A stretch of DNA of 64,000 bases from an uncultured Clostridia bacterium. Its GTDB lineage: Bacteria; Bacillota; Clostridia; Lachnospirales; Anaerotignaceae. Position numbers and translations under genes: made by a program. Shown in pieces: positions 51,421 to 59,908 of this stretch. Under the pieces are notes generated by a model, which did no database searches, had not been told where the DNA came from, and worked only from the letters and a program-made list of their open reading frames with translations. Where the stretch lies: contig CABSIK010000006.1 of the NCBI GenBank assembly GCA_902477755.1, forward strand, positions 62,001 through 126,000, in the 5' to 3' direction. Positions within the stretch are counted from its first letter, which is position 1. Each line of letters starts with the position of its first letter.

Positions 51421-53502
51421 GTGGCAAACAGAGCGTTCCCGCTGGCCAAAACCAGAAATATTGGTATCATGGCACACATCGACGCAGGTAAGACAACACT
51501 TACAGAGCGTATTCTGTTCTACACAGGCCGTAACTACAAAATCGGTGATACCCACGAAGGTACAGCAACCATGGACTGGATGGAACAGGAACAGGAAAGA
51601 GGTATCACAATTACTTCCGCAGCGACAACTTGTCAGTGGAATGAAAACAGAATCAACATCATTGACACACCAGGTCACGTTGACTTCACAGTAGAAGTTG
51701 AACGTTCCCTGCGTGTACTGGACGGTGCCGTTTGCGTATTCTGCGCAAAAGGCGGTGTAGAACCTCAGTCCGAAACTGTATGGCGTCAGGCTGACAACTA
51801 CAACGTACCCAGAATGGCATTTGTTAACAAAATGGACATCATGGGTGCAAACTTCTATAATGTACTGCAGATGATGGTAGACAGACTGGGTTGCACACCT
51901 GTTGCTGTTACTCTGCCTATCGGTGCAGAAAGCGATTTCGTTGGTATCATCGACCTGATGAAAATGAAAGCCCTGATTTACGAAGATGATCTGGGTAAAG
52001 AAATCGACGAAGAAGATATTCCTGCAGAATATCTGGAAAAAGCTGAAGAATACAGAGCAAAAATGGTTGAAGCTATCTGTGAAACAGATGAAGAACTGAT
52101 GGAAAAATTCTTCGGCGAAGAAGAAATCACAGAAGAAGAACTGAAAGCAGCGCTGCGTAAAGCATGCATCAACTGCGAACTGGTTCCCGTATTCTGCGGT
52201 TCCGCTTACAGAAACAAAGGCGTTCAGAAACTGCTGGACGGCGTTATCGAATATATGCCCGCTCCCATCGATATCCCTGCTATCAAAGGTATCGATCCCG
52301 AAACAGAAGAAGAAGTGGAAAGACATTCTTCCGACGAAGAACCTTTCTCCGCTCTGGCATTCAAGATCATGAATGACCCCTTCGTTGGGAAACTGGCATT
52401 CTTCCGTGTGTACTCCGGTACACTGGATGCAGGTTCTTACGTTTACAACTCTACAAAGGGTAAAAAAGAACGTGTAGGCCGTATCCTGCAGATGCACGCA
52501 AACCACAGAGAAGAAATCGATAAAGTTTACTCTGGTGACATTGCAGCTGCAGTAGGTTTCAAACTGACAACAACAGGTGATACAATCTGTGATGAAGATC
52601 ACGAAGTAATTCTGGAATCCATGGTATTCCCTGAACCCGTTATCTCCGTTGCAATTGAACCTAAAACAAAAGCAGGTAGAGACAAAATGGGTATCGCTCT
52701 GGCAAAACTGGCAGAAGAAGATCCCACATTCAAAACATACACAGACTCCGAAACCGGTGACACAATCATCTCCGGTATGGGTGAACTGCACCTGGAAATC
52801 ATCGTTGACCGTCTGCTGAGAGAATTCAAAGTAGAAGCGAACGTTGGTGCTCCTCAGGTTGCTTACAAAGAAACATTCCGTAAAGCTGTTGACGTTGAAG
52901 GTAAATTCGTTCGTCAGTCTGGTGGTAAAGGTCAGTATGGTCACTGTAAAGTGAAATTTGCACCTATCCCTACAGATGCAGAACACAACTACGAATTCAT
53001 CAACAGCACTGTTGGTGGTTCTATTCCTAAGGAATATATCCCCGCTATCGACAAAGGTATTCAGCAGGCTATGCAGAGCGGTATCCTGGGCGGTTATCCC
53101 GTACTGGGCGTAAGAGCAGAAGTTTACGATGGTTCCTACCATGAAGTTGACTCCTCTGAAACTGCGTTCATGGTTGCTGGTTCCATGGCTTTCAAAGAAG
53201 CTATGAGAAAAGGTGACGCTGTACTGCTGGAACCCATCATGAAAGTTACTGTAACAGTACCCGAAGAATACATGGGTGACGTTATCGGTGACATCAACTC
53301 CCGTCGTGGTCGTATCGAAGGTATGGAAGCTAGAAACGGCGTACAGGTAATTCACTCCTTCGTACCTCTGGCTGAAATGTTCGGTTACTCCACAGACCTG
53401 CGTTCCAGATCTCAGGGTCGTGGTAACTATGTAATGGAAGTTGACCATTACGAACCCTGCCCGAAATCTGTTCAGGAAAAAGTTCTGGAAGGCAGAAAAT
53501 AA
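51421..53502 (+). CDS. fusA: Translation elongation factor G
   Basis: 693 residues from GTG 51421, behind AAGGAGGAG. G1 AHIDAGKTTL, G2 region ERGITITSAATT, G3 DTPGHVDF, and G4 NKMD are present, and domains II-V follow at full length, ending SKSVQEKVLEGRK-like. It catalyses translocation on the ribosome. A stem of 13 bp (CCCGAAAAGACTG with CAGTTTTTTCGGG) lies in the rpsG-fusA gap at about 51350-51381. Confidence 0.98.
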   Translation: MANRAFPLAKTRNIGIMAHIDAGKTTLTERILFYTGRNYKIGDTHEGTATMDWMEQEQERGITITSAATTCQWNENRINIIDTPGHVDFTVEVERSLRVLDGAVCVFCAKGGVEPQSETVWRQADNYNVPRMAFVNKMDIMGANFYNVLQMMVDRLGCTPVAVTLPIGAESDFVGIIDLMKMKALIYEDDLGKEIDEEDIPAEYLEKAEEYRAKMVEAICETDEELMEKFFGEEEITEEELKAALRKACINCELVPVFCGSAYRNKGVQKLLDGVIEYMPAPIDIPAIKGIDPETEEEVERHSSDEEPFSALAFKIMNDPFVGKLAFFRVYSGTLDAGSYVYNSTKGKKERVGRILQMHANHREEIDKVYSGDIAAAVGFKLTTTGDTICDEDHEVILESMVFPEPVISVAIEPKTKAGRDKMGIALAKLAEEDPTFKTYTDSETGDTIISGMGELHLEIIVDRLLREFKVEANVGAPQVAYKETFRKAVDVEGKFVRQSGGKGQYGHCKVKFAPIPTDAEHNYEFINSTVGGSIPKEYIPAIDKGIQQAMQSGILGGYPVLGVRAEVYDGSYHEVDSSETAFMVAGSMAFKEAMRKGDAVLLEPIMKVTVTVPEEYMGDVIGDINSRRGRIEGMEARNGVQVIHSFVPLAEMFGYSTDLRSRSQGRGNYVMEVDHYEPCPKSVQEKVLEGRK

Positions 53503-53535
53503 TTGCAAAAACCGGAATATAATTGTATTTTGGTA

Positions 53536-53564
53536 TTGCAAAAACTGCGGAAGTTTAATATAAT
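53536..53564 (+). promoter_or_regulatory. Predicted promoter of tuf
   Basis: TTGCAA (53536-53541), 17-base spacer, TATAAT (53559-53564), giving tuf its own strong start between fusA and tuf. Confidence 0.75.
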
Positions 53565-53641
53565 TAAGGACGATAGGTACATTTATGCGATAATGTATGA
53601 ATCTATTTGCCTTAGTAAATTTTAAAGGAGGATATTTAAAA

Positions 53642-54835
53642 ATGGCAAAACAGAAATTTGAAAGAACCAAACCTCATATGAATATTGGTACTATCGGTCA
53701 CGTTGACCATGGCAAAACAACTCTGACAGCAGCTATCACAAAAACACTGCATGAAAGATATCAGATTGGTGAAGCAGTTGCTTTCGAAAACATCGACAAA
53801 GCTCCCGAAGAAAGAGAACGTGGTATCACAATCTCCACAGCTCACGTTGAATACGAAACACCTACAAGACACTATGCACACGTTGACTGCCCGGGTCACG
53901 CTGACTATGTTAAAAACATGATCACAGGTGCTGCTCAGATGGACGGCGCTATCCTGGTAGTAGCTGCTACAGACGGTCCTATGGCTCAGACAAGAGAACA
54001 CATCCTGCTGTCTCGTCAGGTAGGCGTTCCTTACATTGTTGTATTCATGAACAAATGCGACATGGTTGAAGACGAAGAACTGCTGGATCTGGTTGAAATG
54101 GAAATCAGAGAACTGCTGAGCGAATATGAATTCCCCGGTGATGATATTCCCATCATCAGAGGTTCCGCATTCCAGGCTCTGCAGGATCCTGCTGGCCCTT
54201 GGGGTGACAAGATCATCGAACTGTTCAACGCTATTGAAGAATACATTCCTGAACCCGAACGTGACACAGACAAACCTTTCCTGATGCCCGTCGAAGACGT
54301 ATTCTCCATCACAGGCCGTGGTACAGTTGCTACAGGTAGAGTAGAAAGCGGCGTTGTTAAAGTACAGGACGAAGTTGAAATCGTTGGTCTGACAGACGAA
54401 ATCAGAAAAGTAGTTGTAACTGGCGTAGAAATGTTCAGAAAACTGCTGGATCAGGCTGAAGCTGGTGACAACATCGGTGTTCTGCTGCGTGGTGTTCAGA
54501 GAAACGAAATCGAAAGAGGTCAGGTTCTGGCTAAACCCGGTTCCATCACACCTCATACAAAATTCAAAGCACAGGTTTACGTTCTGAGCAAAGAAGAAGG
54601 TGGCCGTCATACACCTTTCTTCAACAACTACAGACCTCAGTTCTACTTCAGAACAACAGACGTTACAGGCGTTATCTCTCTGCCCGAAGGTACAGAAATG
54701 TGCATGCCTGGCGACAACGTTGAAATGACAATCGAACTGATCACACCCGTTGCTATGAACCAGGGTCTGCGTTTCGCTATCCGTGAAGGTGGTAGAACAG
54801 TAGGCGCAGGTTCCGTAGTAGAAGTTATCGAATAA
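53642..54835 (+). CDS. tuf: Translation elongation factor Tu
   Basis: 397 residues. GHVDHGKTTLTAAI (G1), RGITISTAHVEYET (G2), DCPGHADYVKNM (G3), NKCDMV (G4) and GSAFQAL (G5) are intact. ATG 53642 has AAAGGAGGATATT; the apparent start at 53597 would add 15 unrelated residues. It delivers aminoacyl-tRNA to the ribosome. Extreme codon bias fits very high expression. Confidence 0.98.
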   Translation: MAKQKFERTKPHMNIGTIGHVDHGKTTLTAAITKTLHERYQIGEAVAFENIDKAPEERERGITISTAHVEYETPTRHYAHVDCPGHADYVKNMITGAAQMDGAILVVAATDGPMAQTREHILLSRQVGVPYIVVFMNKCDMVEDEELLDLVEMEIRELLSEYEFPGDDIPIIRGSAFQALQDPAGPWGDKIIELFNAIEEYIPEPERDTDKPFLMPVEDVFSITGRGTVATGRVESGVVKVQDEVEIVGLTDEIRKVVVTGVEMFRKLLDQAEAGDNIGVLLRGVQRNEIERGQVLAKPGSITPHTKFKAQVYVLSKEEGGRHTPFFNNYRPQFYFRTTDVTGVISLPEGTEMCMPGDNVEMTIELITPVAMNQGLRFAIREGGRTVGAGSVVEVIE

Positions 54836-54861
54836 TTTCAACTCCATACGGTAAATGCAAG

Positions 54862-54892
54862 AGGAGTATCCTTAGGGATACTCCTTTTTTTA
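54862..54892 (+). terminator. Rho-independent terminator after tuf
   Basis: AGGAGTATCC (54862-54871), loop TTAG, GGATACTCCT (54876-54885), then TTTTTT. Confidence 0.95.
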
Positions 54893-55218
54893 TGCTTGTA
54901 TAGTGGGAAAAGCAGTGTGACAAAGGAGAAAGTTTTCGATTTGGAAGAATAAACAAAATAGAGAAATTTCGATAAAAAGAAATTTAGCGTAATTTTTCAC
55001 AAAAATAAGCAGACCTGAGAAAATGTGATAAGTACGGTCTGTGACGGATATACAAGAATTTGAAGAAGGAAGAAAAGAACTGTTTTTTATATAAAAAAAG
55101 GTAAAAAGGTTAAAGGAATGGGAAAAGAAGGAAAAAGAAGCCGTGGTTGATTATGAAAAATATACAATGCTTGTATGACAACAAAGAGCGAAAACAACAT
55201 TTGCATAGGGCAGGGATA

Positions 55219-55247
55219 TTGACAGAGAAAAGACAATAGTGTAAAGT
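55219..55247 (+). promoter_or_regulatory. Predicted promoter of a very short transcript
   Basis: TTGACA (55219-55224), 17-base spacer, TAAAGT (55242-55247). A terminator follows within 60 bases. Confidence 0.5.
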
Positions 55248-55269
55248 ATGGTTAAGCAAAAAGACAAGG

Positions 55270-55304
55270 AACACACAAAATCAGCAGGCAGTGTGTTATT
55301 TTTT
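55270..55304 (+). terminator. Terminator of the short 55.2-kb unit
   Basis: AACACAC (55270-55276) pairs with GTGTGTT (55291-55297), followed by ATTTTTT. Confidence 0.55.
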
Positions 55305-55567
55305 CGGCAGTATATTTCGCATACAAAGTATTGAGAAAAACAAAGACTTCTTTGTCATTCCCAGATCCATGGAACGGACATTTTCCGGAAAAATCGAGTG
55401 GTGATCGTGGCTGAAGGCAGGGAGATTTGGGTAGAAAAGGGCGAAAGAATGACGCCGGAAGGACCATGGATTTTTGTTGGTTTTTTTGTGGCGAAAAGAC
55501 AGTGAGAACTGTCGGTATTACCATAAATTGAGACCGTTTTTTATCTAATATTTAATCGTCAAAGATG

Positions 55568-55597
55568 TTGACAATTTTTAGACAAAAATGGTATAGT
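55568..55597 (+). promoter_or_regulatory. Predicted promoter of the acd-etfBA operon
   Basis: TTGACA (55568-55573), 18-base spacer, TATAGT (55592-55597). The leader is about 148 bases. Confidence 0.7.
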
Positions 55598-55751
55598 TCT
55601 TTTAGAAGCGCACAAATGCTTTTCTGTTGAAATGCAAAAAAGCAAAAGTGAACTTCATGACGGCAGCGTCGGATGTAGGTTGTTTTTATAAAGTGACTGG
55701 TGCGCAAGGAACGGTTGCTTTAAATTTATTAAAAAATAGGAGGAATATTAA

Positions 55752-56891
55752 ATGGATTTCAAATTGACAAAAACTCAGATGCTTCAGCAAGAGTTGTTCA
55801 GAAAATTTGCTGAAACAGAAGTTAAACCCATCGCAAAGGACATGGATGAAGCTGAAGATTATGATCGCGAACTGCTGCAGAAACTGCAGAAAATCGGTGC
55901 GTTCGGTATTCCTTATTCTAGAGAATATGGCGGTCAGGGTGCAGACGTTCTGACATACACACTGTGCATGGAAGAAATGTCCAAAGTTGATGCTTCCACA
56001 GGTATCACACTGTCCGTACACACATCTCTTTGCTGCCCTTGTATCAATGAATTTGGTACAGAAGAACAGAAACAGAAATATCTGAGACCTCTGGTTGACG
56101 GTTCCAAAATCGGCTGCTTCGGTCTGACAGAACCCGGTGCTGGTACAGACGCTGCTGGCGTTCGTACAGAAGCTACACTGGATGGCGACTACTATGTACT
56201 GAACGGTACAAAGATGTTCACAACAAACTCCGGTTTTGCTGATATCTTCATCGTATTCGCTCTGACAGATAAATCCAAAGGCCCCAAAGGTATGTCCGCT
56301 TTCATCGTTGAAAGAGAATACGAAGGCCTGACAGTTGGTCCTAACATCGAACGTATGGGTATCAGAGCTGCTTCCAACTGTGAAGTAATCTATGAAAACG
56401 TTAGAGTTCCTAAAGAAAACCTGCTGGGCAAAGAAGGTCAGGGCTACAAGATCGCTATGACAGCTCTGGGCGGCGGCCGTATCGGTATCGGTGCTCAGTC
56501 CGTAGGTATCGCACAGGGCGCTATCGACGAAACACTGAAATATGTTAAAGAAAGAAAACAGGGCGGCAAACCCATCGGCAAATATCAGAATACACAGTTC
56601 AAACTTGCTGAATGCCAGACAAAAGTTGATGCTGCTAGACTGATGGTATGGAGAGCTGCTACTGAAAAAGATAACCATGGCAACTATGCTCCTTATGCTG
56701 CTATGTGCAAATACTTCGCATCTGATGTAGCAAACGAAGTTACAAGACAGTGCGTACAGCTGTTCGGTGGTTACGGTTACTGCCGTGAATATCCCGTTGA
56801 AAGAGCTATGCGTGACGCTAAAATCACAGAAATCTACGAAGGTACAAACGAAGCTATGAAGATGATCATCTCCGGCTCCATGAAAGTTTGA
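55752..56891 (+). CDS. Acyl-CoA dehydrogenase (butyryl-CoA/acryloyl-CoA reductase type)
   Basis: 379 residues, typical of short-chain acyl-CoA dehydrogenases. FAD and substrate motifs are seen at CFGLTEPGAGTDAAG (about 120) and MFTTNSGFADIFIVFA; the catalytic Glu lies in EIYEGTNEAMKMII near the C-terminus, after QLFGGYGYCREYPVERAMRD. With EtfBA encoded next, it should reduce crotonyl-CoA to butyryl-CoA, or acryloyl-CoA to propionyl-CoA. The usual crt, hbd and thl neighbours of a butyrate operon are absent, so the acrylate route of alanine fermenters is a real alternative. TAGGAGGAA precedes ATG 55752. Confidence 0.92.
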   Translation: MDFKLTKTQMLQQELFRKFAETEVKPIAKDMDEAEDYDRELLQKLQKIGAFGIPYSREYGGQGADVLTYTLCMEEMSKVDASTGITLSVHTSLCCPCINEFGTEEQKQKYLRPLVDGSKIGCFGLTEPGAGTDAAGVRTEATLDGDYYVLNGTKMFTTNSGFADIFIVFALTDKSKGPKGMSAFIVEREYEGLTVGPNIERMGIRAASNCEVIYENVRVPKENLLGKEGQGYKIAMTALGGGRIGIGAQSVGIAQGAIDETLKYVKERKQGGKPIGKYQNTQFKLAECQTKVDAARLMVWRAATEKDNHGNYAPYAAMCKYFASDVANEVTRQCVQLFGGYGYCREYPVERAMRDAKITEIYEGTNEAMKMIISGSMKV

Positions 56892-56957
56892 TCCAGTAGA
56901 CATTCTCAAATTTAGATGACGAAGCTGAATTACTAATATTTTGGAAGGAGAACTATA

Positions 56958-57749
56958 ATGAAAATCGTTGTATGCATTAAACAAGTACCAGATACAGTTG
57001 AAGTTAAAATTGATCCTAAAACCGGCACTCTGATCCGTGACGGTGTTCCCTCTATTATCAACCACGACGACAAAACAGGTATCGAAGCTGCTCTGACACT
57101 GAGAGAACAGGTTGGCGGCACAGTTACAGTAGTATCCATGGGCCCCCCTCAGGCTGACGTTGCTCTGAGAGAAGCTCTGGCTATGGGTTGTGACGAAGCT
57201 ATCCTGGTTTCCGGTAGAGAATTCGGTGGTTCCGATACATACGCTACATCCGGTATCCTGGCAGCTGCTCTGAAGAAAATCGGCTATGACCTGATCATCA
57301 CAGGCCGTCAGGCAATCGACGGTGACACAGCTCAGGTTGGTCCTCAGATTGCTGAAAAACTGCAGGTTCCTCAGGTTTCTTACGTTGAAGAAATCAAAGA
57401 AGCTACAGAAGAATATGTAGTAGTAAGAAGACAGTTCGAAGATGGCTACCACATCATCAAAATCAAAACTCCTTGCCTGCTGACAGCTATCGCAGAACTG
57501 GCAACACCTAGATACATGACAGTTAGAGGTATCGTAGAAGCTTACGAAAAAGAAATCAAAGTTCTGGACTTCGAAGCTCTGAAAGATGGCCTGGAACTGG
57601 ATATGATCGGCTTGAAGGGTTCCCCTACAAACGTATATCAGTCCTTCACAAAAGAAGTAAAAGGCGCTGGTACAATCCTGAAAGACCTGTCCGCAGACGA
57701 AGCTGTTAAAGCAATCGTTGCTAAACTGGAAGAAAAATTCATCATCTGA
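56958..57749 (+). CDS. etfB: Electron-transfer flavoprotein beta subunit
   Basis: 263 residues. MKIVVCIKQVPDTVEVKIDPKTG starts the protein, and LAMGCDEAILVSG, DLIITGRQAIDGDTAQVGPQIAEKL and the C-terminal helix follow. It binds the second flavin (or AMP) and, in bifurcating forms, NADH. GGAAGGAG precedes ATG 56958. It forms a heterodimer with the next gene product and passes electrons to or from the acyl-CoA dehydrogenase. Bifurcation to ferredoxin is typical of clostridial members but is not proven by the sequence here. Confidence 0.95.
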   Translation: MKIVVCIKQVPDTVEVKIDPKTGTLIRDGVPSIINHDDKTGIEAALTLREQVGGTVTVVSMGPPQADVALREALAMGCDEAILVSGREFGGSDTYATSGILAAALKKIGYDLIITGRQAIDGDTAQVGPQIAEKLQVPQVSYVEEIKEATEEYVVVRRQFEDGYHIIKIKTPCLLTAIAELATPRYMTVRGIVEAYEKEIKVLDFEALKDGLELDMIGLKGSPTNVYQSFTKEVKGAGTILKDLSADEAVKAIVAKLEEKFII

Positions 57750-57859
57750 TGAATGCTTGCGGATCCGTTTGTTAAGGACGGAATGGAACAGTAAATTTTC
57801 TGTTCCTGCTTAGAAAGAAGCTAATACGAAAATTTGGAATATAAGGAGGAAACCCTACA

Positions 57860-58912
57860 ATGAGTAAAGGTATTTATGTAGTAGTTGAACAAAGAAGCGG
57901 TAAGGTTCAGAACGTAGGTCTGGAACTGATCGGCGAAGCTACAAGACTGAAAGCAGATCTGAAAGATGATGTATACGCAGTCCTGCTGGGCAGCGATATC
58001 GAAGGTGAAGTTGAAAAACTGTATCACTATGGTGCAGACAAGGTAATCCTGGTTGACCACCCTTACCTGAAAGAATATGTAACAGAACCTTACACAAAAG
58101 CTGTTACAGAAGTAATCAAAAAATATGATCCCGAAATCATGCTGTTCGGCGCTTCTTCCATCGGCCGTGACGTTGCACCTCGTGTAGCTAGCCGTGTAAG
58201 AACAGGTCTGGTTGCTGATACAACAGGTCTGAGAATGGCTAAAACTCAGGAAGAATATGACAAAGAAGCAGCTATGGGTTGCGCAGATCCTACAAGAGCT
58301 CTGCTGATGACTCGTCCTGCATTCGGCGGTAACATCATGGCTACTCTGATGTGCCCTAGAACAAAACCTCAGATGGCTACAGTACGTCCCGGCGTTATGA
58401 AGAGAATCGACAAGGACGAAACAAGAAAAGGCGAACTGATCAAATTTGACGTTGACTTCACAGAAGCAGACATGAACGTTGAAATTCTGGAAGTTGTGAA
58501 ATCCGATAAGAAATCCGTTGACCTGACAGAAGCAAAACTGATCGTTTCCGGCGGTCGTGGTATCGGCGGCCCTCAGGGCTTCGACATGATCAGAGACGTT
58601 GCAGATGCACTGGGCGCAGAAGTTGGTTCCTCCAGAGCATGTGTAGATGCTGGCTGGATCGAAAAAGATCGTCAGGTTGGTCAGACAGGTAAAACAGTAC
58701 GTCCTGACCTGTACATGGCATGCGGTATCTCCGGTGCTATCCAGCACGTAGCTGGTATGGAAGGTTCCGAACTGGTAATCTCCATCAACAAAAACGACAC
58801 AGCTCCTATTTTCGAAGTATCTGATTTGGGTATCGTAGGTGACGTAAAACAGATCCTGCCTAAACTGGCTGATGCTATCAGAAAATACAAAGCAAGCAAA
58901 GCTACAAACTAA
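57860..58912 (+). CDS. etfA: Electron-transfer flavoprotein alpha subunit
   Basis: 350 residues. The N-terminal domain opens GIYVVVEQRSGKVQNVGLELIGEA and the FAD domain shows IVSGGRGIGGPQGFDMI, GWIEKDRQVGQTGKTVRPDLY, ACGISGAIQHVAGM and INKNDTAPIFEVSDLGIVGD. AAGGAGGAAA precedes ATG 57860. A 110-base gap after etfB contains a weak stem (GGAACAG/CTGTTCC) but no promoter-like site. It is the last gene of the trio, and a strong terminator follows. Confidence 0.95.
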   Translation: MSKGIYVVVEQRSGKVQNVGLELIGEATRLKADLKDDVYAVLLGSDIEGEVEKLYHYGADKVILVDHPYLKEYVTEPYTKAVTEVIKKYDPEIMLFGASSIGRDVAPRVASRVRTGLVADTTGLRMAKTQEEYDKEAAMGCADPTRALLMTRPAFGGNIMATLMCPRTKPQMATVRPGVMKRIDKDETRKGELIKFDVDFTEADMNVEILEVVKSDKKSVDLTEAKLIVSGGRGIGGPQGFDMIRDVADALGAEVGSSRACVDAGWIEKDRQVGQTGKTVRPDLYMACGISGAIQHVAGMEGSELVISINKNDTAPIFEVSDLGIVGDVKQILPKLADAIRKYKASKATN

Positions 58913-58926
58913 TTCGTTTGCTACAA

Positions 58927-58956
58927 AGGGCTTCCCGAAAGGGAAGCCTTTTTTTG
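58927..58956 (+). terminator. Rho-independent terminator after etfA
   Basis: GGCTTCCC (58929-58936), loop GAAA, GGGAAGCC (58941-58948), then seven T. Confidence 0.95.
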
Positions 58957-59239
58957 TTGTTTAAAAGAATACAATAAGGTCGGAATTTGGCTTTTTTCTT
59001 ATTTTCCAAAAAGTAGTTGGGCTGAAGGCACGAAAAGGATGAAACGTTTTTGGCAAAAAAAGAAAGAAGAAGCCGGAAGTGTGGTATATAAAAATGGCTT
59101 GTTCAAAAAGCGTATACATTGAAGTTTCGATTTTGTATGATTTTTGCATAAGAAAACAGTGAGAAAAAGCGCAAAAAATAGACTTTTTGCTGGGTCTATG
59201 GTATACTGCAAGAAAATATAAAATAGGAAGGTGAAAATC
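58957..59239 (+). other. Intergenic region before the small alarmone synthetase gene
   Basis: AT-rich, no gene seen. A possible -10 TATACT at 59212-59217 with a poor -35 (TTGCTG, spacer 19) gives a short leader to the next gene. Confidence 0.4.
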
Positions 59240-59908
59240 GTGCAGGAATTGAATTTTCAATTTAATGATATTATGCAGATGGAGCATCCGGAATTGATCT
59301 TGAAAAAAGCAAGACCTTTTATGGATTTGATGATGGAATATCAATGTGCTTTGATGGAAGTGGAAACAAAACTGAATGTTTTGAACGAGGAATTTGCGGC
59401 GAAATACCAGCGGAATCCTTTTGAATCCATTAAATCCAGAATCAAAGAGCCTTTGAGTATCATCAACAAGATGAAACGAAAAGGATTTGAATTATCTGTG
59501 GAAAGTATGGAAAAGAATTTATTTGACATTGCAGGTATTCGTGTCATTTGTTCTTTTTGCGATGATATTTATGCCATTGCCAGTATGCTGACAGGACAGG
59601 ATGACATCATTCTGGTGGATGTAAAAGATTACATCAAAAATCCTAAGCCAAACGGATATCGGAGTTTACATTTGATTCTGGATATCCCTATTTTCCTTTC
59701 TTCTGGAAAGAAACATATGAAGGTTGAAGTGCAGTTCCGTACCATAGCTATGGATTTTTGGGCAAGTCTGGAACACAAGGTAAAATACAAAAAAGATGTG
59801 GAACATTCGGAAGAAATCGTAGCAGAGTTGAAAGAATGTGCAGATGTGATTTCTGCTATGGATTGCCGGATGCAGGAAATTCGGAATAAGATCGAGGGGA
59901 AAGCATGA
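59240..59908 (+). CDS. Small alarmone synthetase (RelA/SpoT-homology GTP pyrophosphokinase)
   Basis: 222 residues, synthetase domain only, as in YjbM/YwaC-type enzymes. SRIKEPLSIINKMKRKGFE holds the ATP-binding basic cluster; DIAGIRVICSFCDDIYAIASML carries the catalytic Asp region; NPKPNGYRSLHLIL and KVEVQFRTIAMDFWASLEHKVKYK are the conserved substrate motifs, the latter with the Glu-x-Gln-x-Arg signature. It makes (p)ppGpp from GTP/GDP and ATP without hydrolase or ACT regulation. GTG 59240 is favoured over GTG 59231, which lies against the AGGAAGGTGA site. It overlaps the cardiolipin synthase gene by 4 bases. Confidence 0.9.
   Translation: MQELNFQFNDIMQMEHPELILKKARPFMDLMMEYQCALMEVETKLNVLNEEFAAKYQRNPFESIKSRIKEPLSIINKMKRKGFELSVESMEKNLFDIAGIRVICSFCDDIYAIASMLTGQDDIILVDVKDYIKNPKPNGYRSLHLILDIPIFLSSGKKHMKVEVQFRTIAMDFWASLEHKVKYKKDVEHSEEIVAELKECADVISAMDCRMQEIRNKIEGKA

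Larger units (their letters stand above)
54893..55751 (+). other. Gene-poor 860-base region between tuf and the acyl-CoA dehydrogenase gene
   Basis: No convincing gene. The first 320 bases are A-rich and featureless. At 55219-55304 lies a compact promoter-terminator unit. Between 55305 and 55530 are several small palindromes (ACAAAGA-CT-TCTTTGT, GACAGT-gaga-ACTGTC) and short open stretches in changing frames, which could be a decayed gene but match nothing I know. A promoter near 55568 then serves the downstream operon. Confidence 0.5.

Noticed and set aside
55252..55524. 90-codon minus-strand open frame after tuf
   Set aside because: No ribosome site, low-complexity composition, and it crosses the small promoter-terminator unit.
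55305..55530. Decayed gene with short protein-like stretches
   Set aside because: Open stretches change frame and match no family I can name; evidence is too weak to call a pseudogene.
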